Below are positions 33,336 through 33,511 of a stretch of DNA of 33,511 nt, in pieces. The stretch comes from an uncultured Bacilli bacterium. Its GTDB lineage: Bacteria; Bacillota_I; Bacilli_A; RF39; UBA660. The position numbers and the translations under genes are program-made. The stretch covers positions 1-33,511 of the forward strand of contig CANRJK010000005.1 of assembly GCA_947630955.1 (NCBI GenBank), written 5' to 3'. Under the pieces are notes generated by a model, which saw nothing but the letters and a program-made list of their open reading frames with translations, was not told where the DNA came from and did no database searches. How positions within the stretch are numbered: position 1 is the stretch's first letter; every line of letters begins with the position of its first letter.

Positions 33336-33511
33336 ATGGCTAAGAAGAGTATGAAAGTAAAAGCTAGTCGTGAACCTAAATTTGAAGTACGTAGATATAC
33401 TCGCTGCAGTCGTTGTGGCCGACCACATGCAGTCTTAAAAAAATACGGAATTTGTAGAATTTGTTTCAGAGAACTAGCATACAAAGGACAAATCCCAGGA
33501 ATGAAAAAATC
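33336..33511 (+). CDS. rpsN: 30S ribosomal protein S14, type Z (3' partial)
   Basis: The ORF was not in the track because it runs off the window. From the ATG at 33336, behind AGGAGG, it reads [20 protein letters not shown] and then CSRC and CRIC, the zinc-binding cysteine pairs of the short (61-residue) S14 form. The window shows 58 full codons, ending in GMKK and then cut, so only about three residues and the stop are missing. It lies after rplE as in other Bacillota. Confidence 0.96.
   Translation, partial: MAKKSMKVKASREPKFEVRRYTRCSRCGRPHAVLKKYGICRICFRELAYKGQIPGMKK

Noticed and set aside
1-33511. CRISPR arrays, insertion sequences, prophage, toxin-antitoxin or defence genes.
   Set aside because: Looked for repeats, transposases, integrases and known defence motifs; none was seen. 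The window is mainly housekeeping.

Overview
The window comes from the chromosome of a low-GC Gram-positive bacterium (phylum Bacillota; roughly 30% GC judged by eye). It is most likely a compact-genome member of Bacilli or an Erysipelotrichia/RF39-like lineage. The evidence is the gene content (WhiA, GdpP-type DHH protein, WalJ, RlmH, SpoIIR, ParA/ParB, DUF951, AbgT transporter), the gene order known from the Bacillus subtilis origin region, strong AGGAGG/AGGTGA ribosome sites, and UGG rather than UGA for tryptophan. Placement below phylum level is inference. A spoIIR gene suggests sporulation capacity or a recent loss of it.

Layout. 1-736: 3' part of whiA, closed by a terminator. 771-6812: a plus-strand operon of a GdpP-like c-di-AMP phosphodiesterase (catalytic part only), rplI, dnaB, an M23 cell-wall hydrolase, walJ and rlmH. 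6913-8439: two tandem zinc-ribbon membrane proteins and spoIIR. 8490-12180: fba, murA, a small anchored protein, a Bax-inhibitor-1 family membrane protein and rpmE; fba, murA and rpmE echo the B. subtilis fbaA-murAB-rho-rpmE neighbourhood. 12194-17875: a DUF421 protein, a NUDIX hydrolase, an unknown membrane-anchored protein, typA and a 612-residue orphan. 17887-24461: parA, parB, mscS, DUF951, an AbgT transporter, ychF, rpsF, ssb and rpsR, which is the B. subtilis soj-to-rpsR order with an AbgT gene inserted. 24460-26683: a minus-strand island of an unknown protein with a clamp-binding-like tail, gpsA and a small conserved hypothetical. 26787-33511: the S10 ribosomal operon from rpsJ into rpsN (type Z), which runs off the window.

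Most genes do housekeeping work: translation (17 ribosomal protein genes, TypA, YchF, RlmH), replication and segregation (DnaB, SSB, ParAB), envelope (MurA, M23, WalJ, GpsA for lipid precursors), glycolysis (Fba) and second-messenger control. No stretch above 300 bases lacks a gene; the longest gap (about 260 bases, 26684-26946) holds the S10 promoter and leader. No tRNA, rRNA, CRISPR array, insertion sequence or phage gene was seen. I did not find a clear new multi-gene system. The best candidates for something undescribed are the 612-residue orphan upstream of parA, the gpsA-coupled protein with the QMSLF tail, and the stripped-down GdpP. Structured leaders precede rpsF, rpmE and rpsJ. Signals are tightly packed: terminators begin inside stop codons, and one promoter spans a terminator.

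Many start codons in the supplied ORF track lie too far upstream. I moved them where a ribosome site, promoter or family N terminus decided the matter. All assignments are by reading and memory of families; no search was run.
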